A stretch of DNA of 64,000 nucleotides. Origin: Diploptera punctata. Lineage: Eukaryota; Arthropoda; Insecta; Blattodea; Blaberidae. The notes beneath the pieces are model-generated. The model was not told the origin of the DNA and ran no database searches. It saw nothing but the letters and a program-made list of their open reading frames with translations. The number at the start of each line of letters is the position of its first letter. Within the stretch, counting starts at the first letter, position 1. This document shows positions 22,575 through 33,800 of this stretch, in pieces. The DNA lies in contig JASPKZ010002336.1 of assembly GCA_030220185.1 (NCBI GenBank), forward strand, positions 716,501 to 780,500, given 5' to 3'. Position numbers and translations under genes: made by a program.

Positions 22575-22880
22575 TGAATTGTCAAGCAGTTTAAGGCATC
22601 GTGTCTCGGTGCAGAGCAATGGGACTTGTGCTGGTTTGAGTACCCAAGGGGAAAATTTATTTCTTATAGAATTTTGGCCAATATGGGACTGGTATCCATC
22701 CACTATCATAAGGAATTTGAGTTGCTACAATAAGTAGTAGCTAAAGTTGATAAAATCAGCTATAATAACTTGCGGACCCTGATCACATGTCAATCGTATT
22801 CTGGCTAAAGTTCATCCACTTCGATTAACTCATGTAGGTTTGAGGCCAGCACCCAATTAGTAGGCCTGTTGCACTGTGGA
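22575..22880 (+). repeat. Old SINE copy (family A)
   Basis: A diverged copy of the family A SINE: GTTTAAGGCATCGTGTC, GCTGGTTTGAGTACCC, GCTACAATAAGTAGTAGC, ATCAGCTATAATAACTTGCGG. No clean target duplication is seen. Confidence 0.75.
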
Positions 22881-23016
22881 GTTTATGAATTGTGTGTTTA
22901 AAAGACTTAACATTGCTTATTTACGCTGCAAGGTAATCACTATAAAAGAGGGTGAGTTCCTACACTTGGAAATTTGTAACAGGAATATATGTTTCATATC
23001 TGAGGATCCTAGATTT

Positions 23017-23128
23017 GGAATATAAATATGATATGGAAAAACTGCACTTAAACTAGCGCGACATATTTTCAAGGAATATAAATATGATACGGAAAAACTG
23101 AACTTAAACTAGCGTGACATATTTTCAA
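23017..23128 (+). repeat. 56-bp tandem duplication of a MITE end with its flank
   Basis: The unit beginning GGAATATAAATATGATA and including GGAAAAACTG and TTAAACTAGCG occurs at 23017 and again at 23073. The unit contains host flank plus the first ~38 bases of MITE copy 3, so it duplicated after the MITE inserted. Confidence 0.85.
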
Positions 23129-23638
23129 AGTCCTATAGAACAACAGTGCGCATGCGCCAGAGTTTATAGAACCAGCGATAATCCACAATCAAACCACATA
23201 TCGATTATCATCCTCGATTACTATCCGTCGCTATGAAATTTAAATGACCAATATTTGCAATAAATCCCCAAATCTATGTTAAAAAATATAATAATAATAT
23301 TAAAATTACCAAATGTTTATTAAAAATGCGTGTACACTTACCTACCACTTCCTAATGCTGATCCAACCAGCAATAACCCAAAACAGCGATAGAAAAATCA
23401 TAGACTAAATAATATACTCTATGGAGAAAATAACAGTTAGCATCACAATATTGTCTAACAGTGTCATAATATTGTGATTTGCATATTTAGATAAATACTT
23501 CAAAATTGTCTAATAATGTTATAAAAATTGTTTCAAAAAGTTTAAAGTATTAAATAATGTTAGTAAATACAGAAGAGGAGCTATAGTTTGCAACAATATA
23601 AGTGAAAAATGAAGTGTTAGTAGAAGTGCAGTTGAGCC
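23091..23638 (+). mobile_element. hAT-type MITE, copy 3
   Basis: 548 bp. It starts GGAAAAACTGAACTT and ends, in complement, GGCTCAACTGCACTT. Flanking octamers TATGATAC (23083-23090) and TATGATAT (23639-23646) match at 7 of 8. Confidence 0.9.
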
Positions 23639-23788
23639 TATGATATTTTACAATACCTCTGATTTTAACTTTCCTTTCTAAAGAATGTGCAGCCTCAAAT
23701 TTTCCTTATCCAAAAATTTCCATTTATTTTGATTAGGATCAGACCATAACCAGTTTTATAATTAAGTCCATATATTTGTAATTAAAAT

Positions 23789-24297
23789 TCCCAACTTCTT
23801 TCAAAAAACGTTAAGCTGAAAATATTTAAAACTATTACCAGTTATATTATATGGGTGCGAAACATGGACTCTTACTTTAAGGGAGGAAAGGAGATTACGA
23901 GTATTTGAGAATAAAGTTCTTAGGAAAATTTTTGGACCAAAGAGAGATGAACAGACAGGTGAATGGAGGAGACTACATAACAATGAATACATGGTCTTTA
24001 CAGGAAGCCAGATATAATAACAGTTAAGTCTCATAGACTGCGATGGGCAGGACATGTTGCACGTATGGGGAATGAAAGACTTGCATGGAAACTTCTTGTA
24101 GGAAAGCCAGAAGGAAAACGCCCAGTTGGTAGACCAAGAATGAGGTGGGAGAACAACATTAACTATGATTTGAGGGAAGTAGATTATACAGGGAATGATT
24201 GGAAAGCATTAGCTCAGGATAGGGATGTATGGAGAGCTTATGTCCGTGTGGCCATGAACCTATGGGTTCGATAGTGCCAGTGAGTAAGTAAGTAAGT
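23789..24297 (+). pseudogene. 5'-truncated LINE 3' end with AGTA tail
   Basis: It encodes the last part of a LINE ORF2: an ITSYIIWVRNMDS-equivalent [16 protein letters not shown] block across a frameshift, then FGPKRDEQT and WRRLHN. After another frame change come [40 protein letters not shown] and a stop. It ends in AGTAAGTAAGTAAGT. Target duplications are ATTTGTAATTAAAAT (23774-23788) and ATTTATAATTAAAAT (24298-24312). The insertion ends only 67 bases before the PNPLA8 exon at 24365. Confidence 0.9.
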
Positions 24298-24364
24298 ATT
24301 TATAATTAAAATACATTTATTTGTAAATCTGATATTCAAATAGTTTTTTTTAATTCTTTTTCAG

Positions 24365-24821
24365 ACATTGTTCCTCTCAAAGTGCTTGTCAGAAAGAAAC
24401 AGAAGCCCAAAAAATGTCAATTGGCGGCTCTTCATTTAAAAGTATGTCTGTTCAACATTGGAAGCTTTTGAATCAGTTAAGGGAATATGTATCTAAGTCA
24501 TCAGCAGATGAAAAAGGGGTTTTATTTGTACTGACAAAAGAATGGATGTCAGTACTACAGAAACTACCAATGCTCTACAAATCAGTGGAATCTCAAGTTA
24601 CAAGAAATTTTGAAACAGAAAGTGTTGTAGGTAAATCACCAACAGAACTTAAAGAAACTTGTAACAAGGAACAGAAAGAACCAGCATCAAAAGATGAAAA
24701 AAGTTATAACTTACCACAGGTTCTGACTGGATTTAAATTAACAAAGAATGGCAATCAAAATGAAGTTGTATCAGTAGATCCAACATTCAAATGGAAGCCA
24801 CCAAGTGAGCATGTTTCAAAG
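24365..24821 (+). CDS. PNPLA8: PNPLA8 exon a (N-terminal region)
   Basis: The acceptor is TTCTTTTTCAG/ACATTG and the donor AAAG/GTAAGT. It codes for a hydrophilic, poorly conserved N-terminal region, with no membrane segment seen. The reading frame begins at 24366; the first in-frame ATG is at 24414. Confidence 0.88.
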
Positions 24822-27800
24822 GTAAGTATAATCGAACAAACAAAACTCATTGCTTGAATGTGCATGTGAGTGTGCATATGTGTGCGTTTGGGGAAGCCAG
24901 GATGAGCTGATGGATTGCATTATATGTATTTTGTAAACAGCAAATACTCACAAAATTTGCAGTTCAACTTTAGATTACCTTCCACTTGATTTTCCATACC
25001 TTATTTCTATAATACTATAGCTCTAAGTACTTCTTCCATCTTTACCAACATTTCATTCTATTTTAAATATTTTACAATGATATAACATTATTTTACAATT
25101 ATTAATTATTTATATATGTATGTAATGATTTCTTCAAAATTCTGCAGAATCGTTGTGTGCATGTGAGATTGCTTAACTTAAAGAAACTTCTGCTAGATTG
25201 GAGAGATATCTGTGAAATTGGAATGGCAAACATTAAAAAATATATTTTAAGAAATGGATGTTCACTCACTTCATTTTGTTAGTTCCGATGGGTCAAGTAA
25301 AGGTACATCAGATTAGTGTACACTTCATTAAATAATATGTATGTAGTTTATTTTGTTAGGTTAGGAAGAGGGTAGTTGGTGTACATCCATTACTAATAAA
25401 TATTTGGGAATTTATTGTGAAGGTTTATCACTGATTTCACATTGGTCCCATCTAGTGACAACTCTATATATTTTCTGTAGTACTTCACAGATATGTGGTT
25501 CCATCTATGGACAACTCTTAAACTTTTGCACGAGAGCATTGCTATTCTATGGAAGAAAATTTATTAGAGAATGTAAACGAAAGTTTTTCCAAATTCACTT
25601 ATCAATTTTTCTAACAAAGAAATGGCATATCCTCACTTGTTGCATTCATTTTTATAATAAACTGGTTCGGGTTGGTTTTATATTAACTGGCCTTCTCACA
25701 AGGATTTCACATGGAATAGCACTAAGAACAATAACAGCCTTTTTATTGGTTGATCTGTGGTTCCCATGGCAATGAGTAGGAATTTATCTGCATTGACTAC
25801 TTGAAGACTGCAGTGCCATCTGTTGAGCAATTCTATTGGAACTAGGTGATAGATATTGATAGCACCTTTTGTCATTAATAAAATGAAAAACTTCTCCTGT
25901 ATTATGAGCCTGGACATTTTCATCTAACTCACAAGAACTAGAATGAATATTCTATGAGGGTAAATCAAATATAAATGAGGCTTTTTCTCTCAATTTTTTA
26001 TTTGATATAACAAAATACATATCACTTTTCTACATAATGTTCTGTTTTGAAAATGCACTTAGTGCAGCATATAGGCAAATTCTTGATGTTCTCATAATAA
26101 AAAGAGCAGAATTGTGTCATCAGCCAGTTCTGCACGAATCCTTTCACACTAGCATCATCCATCATTGTTTGCCTCCAAGAACCTTCCTGAGTGGCCAAAG
26201 TGATAAAAAGAGGGCAATAAGTCTGGACTGTAGGGAGCGTTTTCGAATGTGTCCATTTCACTTCTTTCAATTTACGGCAAGTGAGCTCCTTATGTGGGGC
26301 CAAAAAAGGGACCTGTTAGGCACACACTTTGTGGAAACCTAAGCTTTTTGATGGGTTGACAGCTCTCATAACTTAATCCAACCTGATAAGAAATTTGAAA
26401 TAGTCAGACGTTGATCATCTTCAAGAAGATCAAGAATGGTTTGTATGTTCTCCTCTTGTAATGCTTGTTCTTAGATGATGATTATCCCTTTCATTTTCAA
26501 CCTGTTCATGCCCTTTCTTGAATGCCTTATGCAGAGAAAATGCATGAGCCCTTGAAAGTTCTGATCACTGAATTGTGTTGCTAGTCTCTGCAAAATTTCT
26601 GCCAGTTTCAGATCTTCATAAGCAAGGAATTTAATGATGATGCGTTATGCAGTGGAAGCACATACCCCTTGATCAGACATATTAAGCAGAATTAACAAAT
26701 GAGTCTACGGAGGTCAACAACTCCTCATCCTCACTCCTGACATCCCAACCCAAACCATGCAGAAGTCGCAGCATACTCTATTTAAAATTATGCACTTACA
26801 TAAAAAAAATCTCAATTATATTTGATTAGAATGTAGTATATACCTCATACGTCCCATGTGGGGACACGAGTACTCCCTAGTGGGAGTTTCTTAACCAAGC
26901 ATAATTTAGTTCTTCTTATTTACCTATAGATGTCAGCAAGTGACATGTGGTTAGGTCATCGCCTCAATGAGATATCTAGTAAGCAACTAAGGTATTATTT
27001 GGTTGGATGAATGTCAGTTAAATTTTGTATAGTGACCTTTTTATTCAGGCTGGCAATTCCTTTACAGACTTGTCCCTTGACAGCTTAGTCCCTCCCAGAT
27101 GATTGTCCCTTGGATTTTTTCCATCCTAAAAAAATCCATTGACCTTGGCTGGGTTTGAATCTGTTACCCTCGGGACTAGAGGCAAGGAACATAACCAGTA
27201 GGTCACTGCAGCCAACATATTTGATTTACCATCGTATGTGTCCCGCGCCGTAGCCGAGCGGTTAAGGTAGGAAGCCTTGGCGCAGAGCTACGGGACTTGC
27301 GCTGGTTCGAGTCTCCATGGGGGAAGAAATTTTCTCATGATATTTTGGCCAGTATGGGACCGGTGCCCACCCAGCATTGTGAGGCAATTGGGTAGCTACA
27401 ATAAGTAGCAGCTCCAGGTTGAGGAACCAGCTATAACGGCTGGGGGACTCGACATGCTAACCACATGTCACCCCTACACTGGCTGTTGATCATCTACCTC
27501 TGTGATTGACACATGTGGATGTGAAGGGCCAGCAGCCGGCTGGTAAAAGGGCAACCGCTGAAAAGTGGAAAGACCCTCAATCGGATTATTGAGATTACTT
27601 TGTTAGTATTCTAATAAAATGTTACAAGCAGGAAGGTAGTATAGGGAAACCTGGTCCCCCCTATAAAACTTTTACTGGTGCTAATGCATACTTGGGAAAA
27701 GTAGGAAGAACTATATGCCCTCAACATGATTCCTGAAAATGTAACATGAGTCTTTGATTTTTCAGATAAGCATTAATTCTAGAACTAGACATGTAATAAC

Positions 27801-30800
27801 ATCAGTTGCCACTGCTGAAAGTTCACAGTCCCGACTGAAACGTTTAGAAGATCTTGCAAGTCATCTGAATCAATATCCTGAAGCAAGGCACCTTGCTATC
27901 AAGGTAAATTTAATATTTCCTCTTATCTTATCTGTCAGTTATAAAAGGCATATATTACCTATGTTTAAATCTGGTAATCAGTTTATGTGATTGATTTAAA
28001 AGCTTGGGAAAATTATTGATTTGCTAAGCATAAAATTATGTTTGCATTGAGCCTGCAAATATAGAATTATATTCAAGAAATTCACATATCATCCATGAAG
28101 TACCATAAGTTCCCCAAGTATTCTTAAAAATTTAAACATGATTGACACCGAAAAACGACTTCAGCATCATTAAATTAGATCCAACAAAAATGAGAAAATA
28201 AAAGAAGAAAACAAATCATGAATTTATCATAAGTAATGCCACGAGTGATTTCTAATTAATCTAGAGGATTTGGAAATCAAGAATGGCATATGTTAGGACT
28301 ATTCAACAAATAAAATTAAGCTGTTTACTCACAAATCATTATTTAAATATAGTTATTTTAAAATATTTACATATTTAATGTAAATGGCGATGTTTGAAAA
28401 CAAATAAGAAATGTTTAGTTATGTTTCATTTGTTCATTACTGCAACTTGATCATACTATTGCCAAATAGGATCACAATATTGTAATAATGCATCCTAGTG
28501 GAGAAAAAATGAAACACATCAAATTGTATATTTTAACCAACATTATAGGTTATTAATTCATTTTTTCAGAAACAACTCAGTAAAATCAGTATTTTAAAAC
28601 ATGATTATTGAACACACAATTATCAAATGTGTAGATCGAAGGAGTCTGTTCATTATTTGCTATATTCAACATATTTGTTAGAGAGTCAATCACTGCAAAA
28701 TAATGCTCTGACCTGTTCAGAATATTAAAAAGGAGGAGCTTTCTTTATTTTGGTAATCAAAATTTGTTAATTATTGAGGTGAAACATGACTGTGATTGGT
28801 TGTAAAACAAAATTCATTGAAATGTGATTGGTCATGGACTCCCATTTGGGGCATGAGTTAAATAGTCAGATTAAATGCAGAGAATATGAGAAAGTCTACA
28901 TAGGGAAAAGAAAGAGACATTTGAAAACCAGATTGAAAGAACACCTCAGGAATGTCAAGAATGGGGAAGTAGAAAAATCTGCAATTGCAGCCCATGCATG
29001 CAAAAAAAAAAGGCTAAATTATTAAAACAAATCGAAAAACCTAAATAACTAACTGTTTGGGAAAAATTTAGATTAAAAAAAATGAAAAGGAGAAATTGAT
29101 GAACTTTGAAATTCTTGGGGAAAATTATTTGATTTCGAGGTTCTTCAGTCTACCAAAAGATGGAGCAGGAAATGGCTCTTCAAGATGACAAAACAACGGT
29201 CGTGAAAATACTGAGGTTGGAACTGAAGAAGAAAGTTCCAAAACTACTCTTAAGAAGATTATTAGGTGATAACATTTTACTTATATATATATAATTATAA
29301 ATTGCACAAAAAGTAGAATTATGTATTCTCTTTGTTGAAAAATAGATTTGATCATTTACAATAAAGATGCATTCACATTTTTTTAATGATTCAAAATGAA
29401 GCAAAATAATAATTTTTATCTTAACGTTTTAAATATAGGAAAAACAAAAGGAACAAAAAGGAACTTGGAAACTCATAAAAAAATAACACTTTAGAAACAT
29501 AAAGAATGGAGAAATTGAAAAATCAGCTATAGCAGCACATAGTTTATTAGAGAATCATAGAATTGAAAAAGAAGCGAAACTTTTAAAACATCTATTCAAA
29601 CCTTTGGATTTAACAGTTTGGGAAAAGATATATATTCAAAAAAACCATACTAGAACCATGAACTTCGAGATTCTAGATGAACCAAGCTTGATTACAAAGT
29701 TCTTCAAAAATAAAACAGATGGCAGTTTAGAAAATTATTACTTCAAAAGAATACCAGATGACAGTTTGGATAATTACCGGCAAAAGAAAAAATTGACAGT
29801 CATGAAAATAGCTGACGATGGTTGATGATGATCGCCGATACTGCGGTGCTGTGTTTAAAAAAACAAAGAAGTATGAGGTAAGAAGAATTCACGATTAATT
29901 TGATTCTTATTGACTTTTTTATTTTATTGCATCACTTGTGATCATGATTATATTTTTTGTAAGGAAGTTAAGACAATCTGAATGTAACAGAAGATTTTTT
30001 TATATAATAGGAAGCAATGAAAAGAAAATAATGAAAATTGTATTATTTTCATCATTCCTCATTCATTTGGATACATGTGTACTGGTACATGTAATGCTTT
30101 TTTTTTTAAGTTACTTGACTCACCTCATACTTTTTAACTCTCTCGCAAGGGAGTTAAGAAGTATGAGGTGAGTCATGTAACAACTCAACAAAATTAAAAT
30201 AAACCTCATAGTATAAGAATTAAATGAATCGTGATTCCTTCTTACCTCATACTTCTATGTTTTTTTAAACATAGCACTGCAGTATCAGCGACCCATATTG
30301 TCACCATCATCAGCTGTTTTCACAACTGTCAATTTTTTCTTTTGCCGGTAATTATCCAACTGCCATCTGGTGTTCTTTTGAATGAATCATTTTCTAAACT
30401 GCCATCAATTCTTATGAATTGAACCTCATAATGTTAAAAATTCCCAAATTTAATATATAAACCTCATAGTGTTATTTCCTACCTACATAACTTAACATGT
30501 AATGCTGTTAACATTGTTACTGCACTGGTACATAACACAAACTACCCAATTAAGGAGGTATGTTGCACATGCAGAAGGAAGTTAGGCCGTAGTTCTTAAA
30601 TCAATCTTATGCTGATGGCTAATGGATTACACAACTATGTATTAGGACACAAAAAAATAATCTGATGGAACTTTGCACCATGAATCTTTGGATATGGTTC
30701 CTCTTAGAAATTATCAGTTTATCATCATTCTATATAACATATTAAACATTTTATAAATGAGTTGGAGAAAATGTTTTTATATCTCACTTCATAAAGTTCT

Positions 30801-33800
30801 GTGTTTTCACGATTCTGGTTTCAAAGGTTATTTCACCTTCATCTTCAGTCAAATTCCATCTGTTGAAATTTTGCCATTAAAGTTCATAAAATTGGCAGCA
30901 GATGGGAGTTCGGAAAATAGTGTTAATGGCAAAATTTCAACAGTTGGAGTTTCAGTGAAGATGAAGGTAAACTAACCTTTGAAACCAGTATCACGAATAC
31001 ATGGAACTTTATGAGGTGAGACATAAACATTTTTTTTTTCCAACTCATTTATAAATTTAAAATACCTCATAGCGTTTCTTCCATTTCAATTTTGATTAAA
31101 TGCTAAACATTGTTAATATTAAGATTAAAATTAAAATTATTTGTACCTCACCTCATATCTAGTCTTCTGAAGATATAAAGAATTTTAATTTAAATCTTAA
31201 AATAAACCTCATAGTGATTTTTTTCCTGTAATACTGTATTTGCTCGCGCAATTTGCACCCCAGCGTATTTTGTACACCCTAATTTTTAAGGAATTATTTT
31301 GAACTTTATTTTTGCTCTGTGTATTTTGTGCATACATTTTAGGTAGACCTACATTTTCTTTTAAGTGTAGTAGGGATTTTTCTTCCCTGAATTCCATTGC
31401 AAATTCTGACATTCCAACATAGGTCATTTACTAGCAACTGAACTACTTGCTTCACAAAGAAACTCAAAGTCCCAGTATTTTAACAATGCTTGTCCTTGGT
31501 AGAGACAAGTTTTAGAAAAGAAAATACTGGCGGTATTTCAGTTGACTTTCAACCTTCTAATGTGTACTTGCATTTATACTATATTTCAAGATGGGAGAGA
31601 AAAATAACAATTACACATCGTATAAATTGAAAGTGTTACGTTTCGCGGAACATTTTGGTAATCATGCAGCAGAAAGAGAATTTGGAGTTCTCAAATCCAA
31701 CGTGCGTTATTGGAGGAGGAAAAAAAAAAGATGACTAAATAATGCAAGAAGTGACAGTAGCGCATTTTGTGACTCAAAAACTAGTAAATATCCCACTGTA
31801 GAAGATGAACTTTTAATTTATTTTGAACAGTTGCAGAACGATGGTATCACAGTTACATATGGCATGACATGCTACAACTATGTGTATGTGACATTGATAA
31901 TTCTCACAACATAGACGATTTACAGAATTTGTTGTATTGATTTATTTGTGTAATAGTTATTGTGTATAGATTTATTATTGCATGATTATTATTTGTATAA
32001 TTCAATATTACCTACAATGTTATGCTATAAATTTATAAGAGATGACAAAATTACTGCATTCTTAATTACTATACTTACCTACCATAATTGAGATAACTCA
32101 GATCAGGACCTCTAATTTTAAAAATCTGCATATTTTACGCTCCCTAATTTTTCAGTGGTCATATCCTAATCTAGATTTAGAAGCAACCCAATTGTAATAT
32201 GAATAAAGTTTCACTTCTTCTGATGTGGAATTATAAGAGAGAAAAATTTGTGTCAGGGCAGAGTGTTGCTGAATGGCTCAAGTGGATAAAGCACCAGCAT
32301 GTGTAAAGCTGGAGGTCTTGGGTTCAAGACCTAGTTCAGACAGGAAAAAAATTGTCTTTAAAATTAAATCACATTTAAAATTTTGGAGCCTATTTCTCTA
32401 AAATATTATATTTTTTATTCTTATAGAGAATATAATTAGAGATGCGGATTTTATAATTTATACATATTAATACAATTAACATACTTCAAATAGGAAGGAG
32501 CCATCCGAATGCTTTTGTGGACAAGAAGAAGTGCAGTGGATGAACCAACACAAGCAGTTTTAAGAGAAATATTAGCAATATTAGGACATGTTGATCCATT
32601 GCCTGGCAGAGGAATTAGGATTCTTTCCATTGATGGAGGAGGCATAAGGTAACTTATCAGTTTTCTGAATGTAAGCATTATAGTTAAGTTAAATTTATAA
32701 TAATATATAAATAAGTCAAATTGAAAGATGCTAATAAATGGGAGGCCTGATTTTTGTCTTGTGCAACTATAAATTATGCTTTTTGATTTGTAGATTATTC
32801 TTTATTGAGAAATTATCAATAATGTATACAGCTAGCAAAAATGAAAGTGGCCAATTTTTGAACAAAACACTTTGGATCATAGTACTTTTACGCAATGCAA
32901 GCACTTGTAGATGCACAGAGTTGAAATAATTTCTAGACTGTGGTATTCGAGAATGAATCTTATAGTGTTTACCTCTCATACAATGGTGGTAACACACTTG
33001 TTTCATAATTTCAAGGTTGTAGGTTCGAACCTTATTCAAATTTTTATTTTGTCTCATGACCAATTTTAATTAAAACTAATTGTCTCTGTGGCCAATTTAT
33101 AATTATATCTGGCCACTTTTAATTATATAATAAATTATTCTTGCCCAATTTTAATTATTAATTCCATGGCATGATAGGCGCAGAAGGCCCATGGCCTACC
33201 AACTGGCTGCTGGCCTCACATCCATATATGTGTTAATCACAGAGGTGGATGATCCAGCCAGTGTAGAGGTGACATGTGGTCAATATGTGGGGTCCCTCAG
33301 CTGTTATAGCTGGTTTTCTTAACCTGGGGTCATTATTTATTGTAGCTATACAAATGCTTCACAATTCTGGGTGGGCGCTGGTCCCATACTGGCTGAAATT
33401 CCATAAGAAAATTTCTTCCTCCATGTTTTTATTATTGTTTAACACTTTATTCAAATATAGTCTTCAAATATATTTACCCTTGTTGGAATCCCTTTGAAGA
33501 CCTTGAAATTACAAAAGAATAAACAATACCATACTTCTTAAAGGGAATGCACCCCAATCGTACAATCTGTTATACAAAATTGTCAAAAACAGTCAGTTGC
33601 TACTAAGGATGCTTCGAGTATACGTCATAAACAACAACTAATAGTAGATACTCAACCTGCTGATGATGGAAGTTAACTTCCGAAAAGCCTCCAGATAACA
33701 TTTTAAATTTAATATTTTAACACAGTTGAGGACGACTGAACCAGCCACAAGGTATACATTTTAAGTTTTTATCTTATGATAATATTATTGTTTGGCAAAT

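Noticed and set aside
26037..26342. Plus-strand 101-codon ORF at 26 kb as a host exon
   Set aside because: It is antisense to the C-terminus of the mariner relic.
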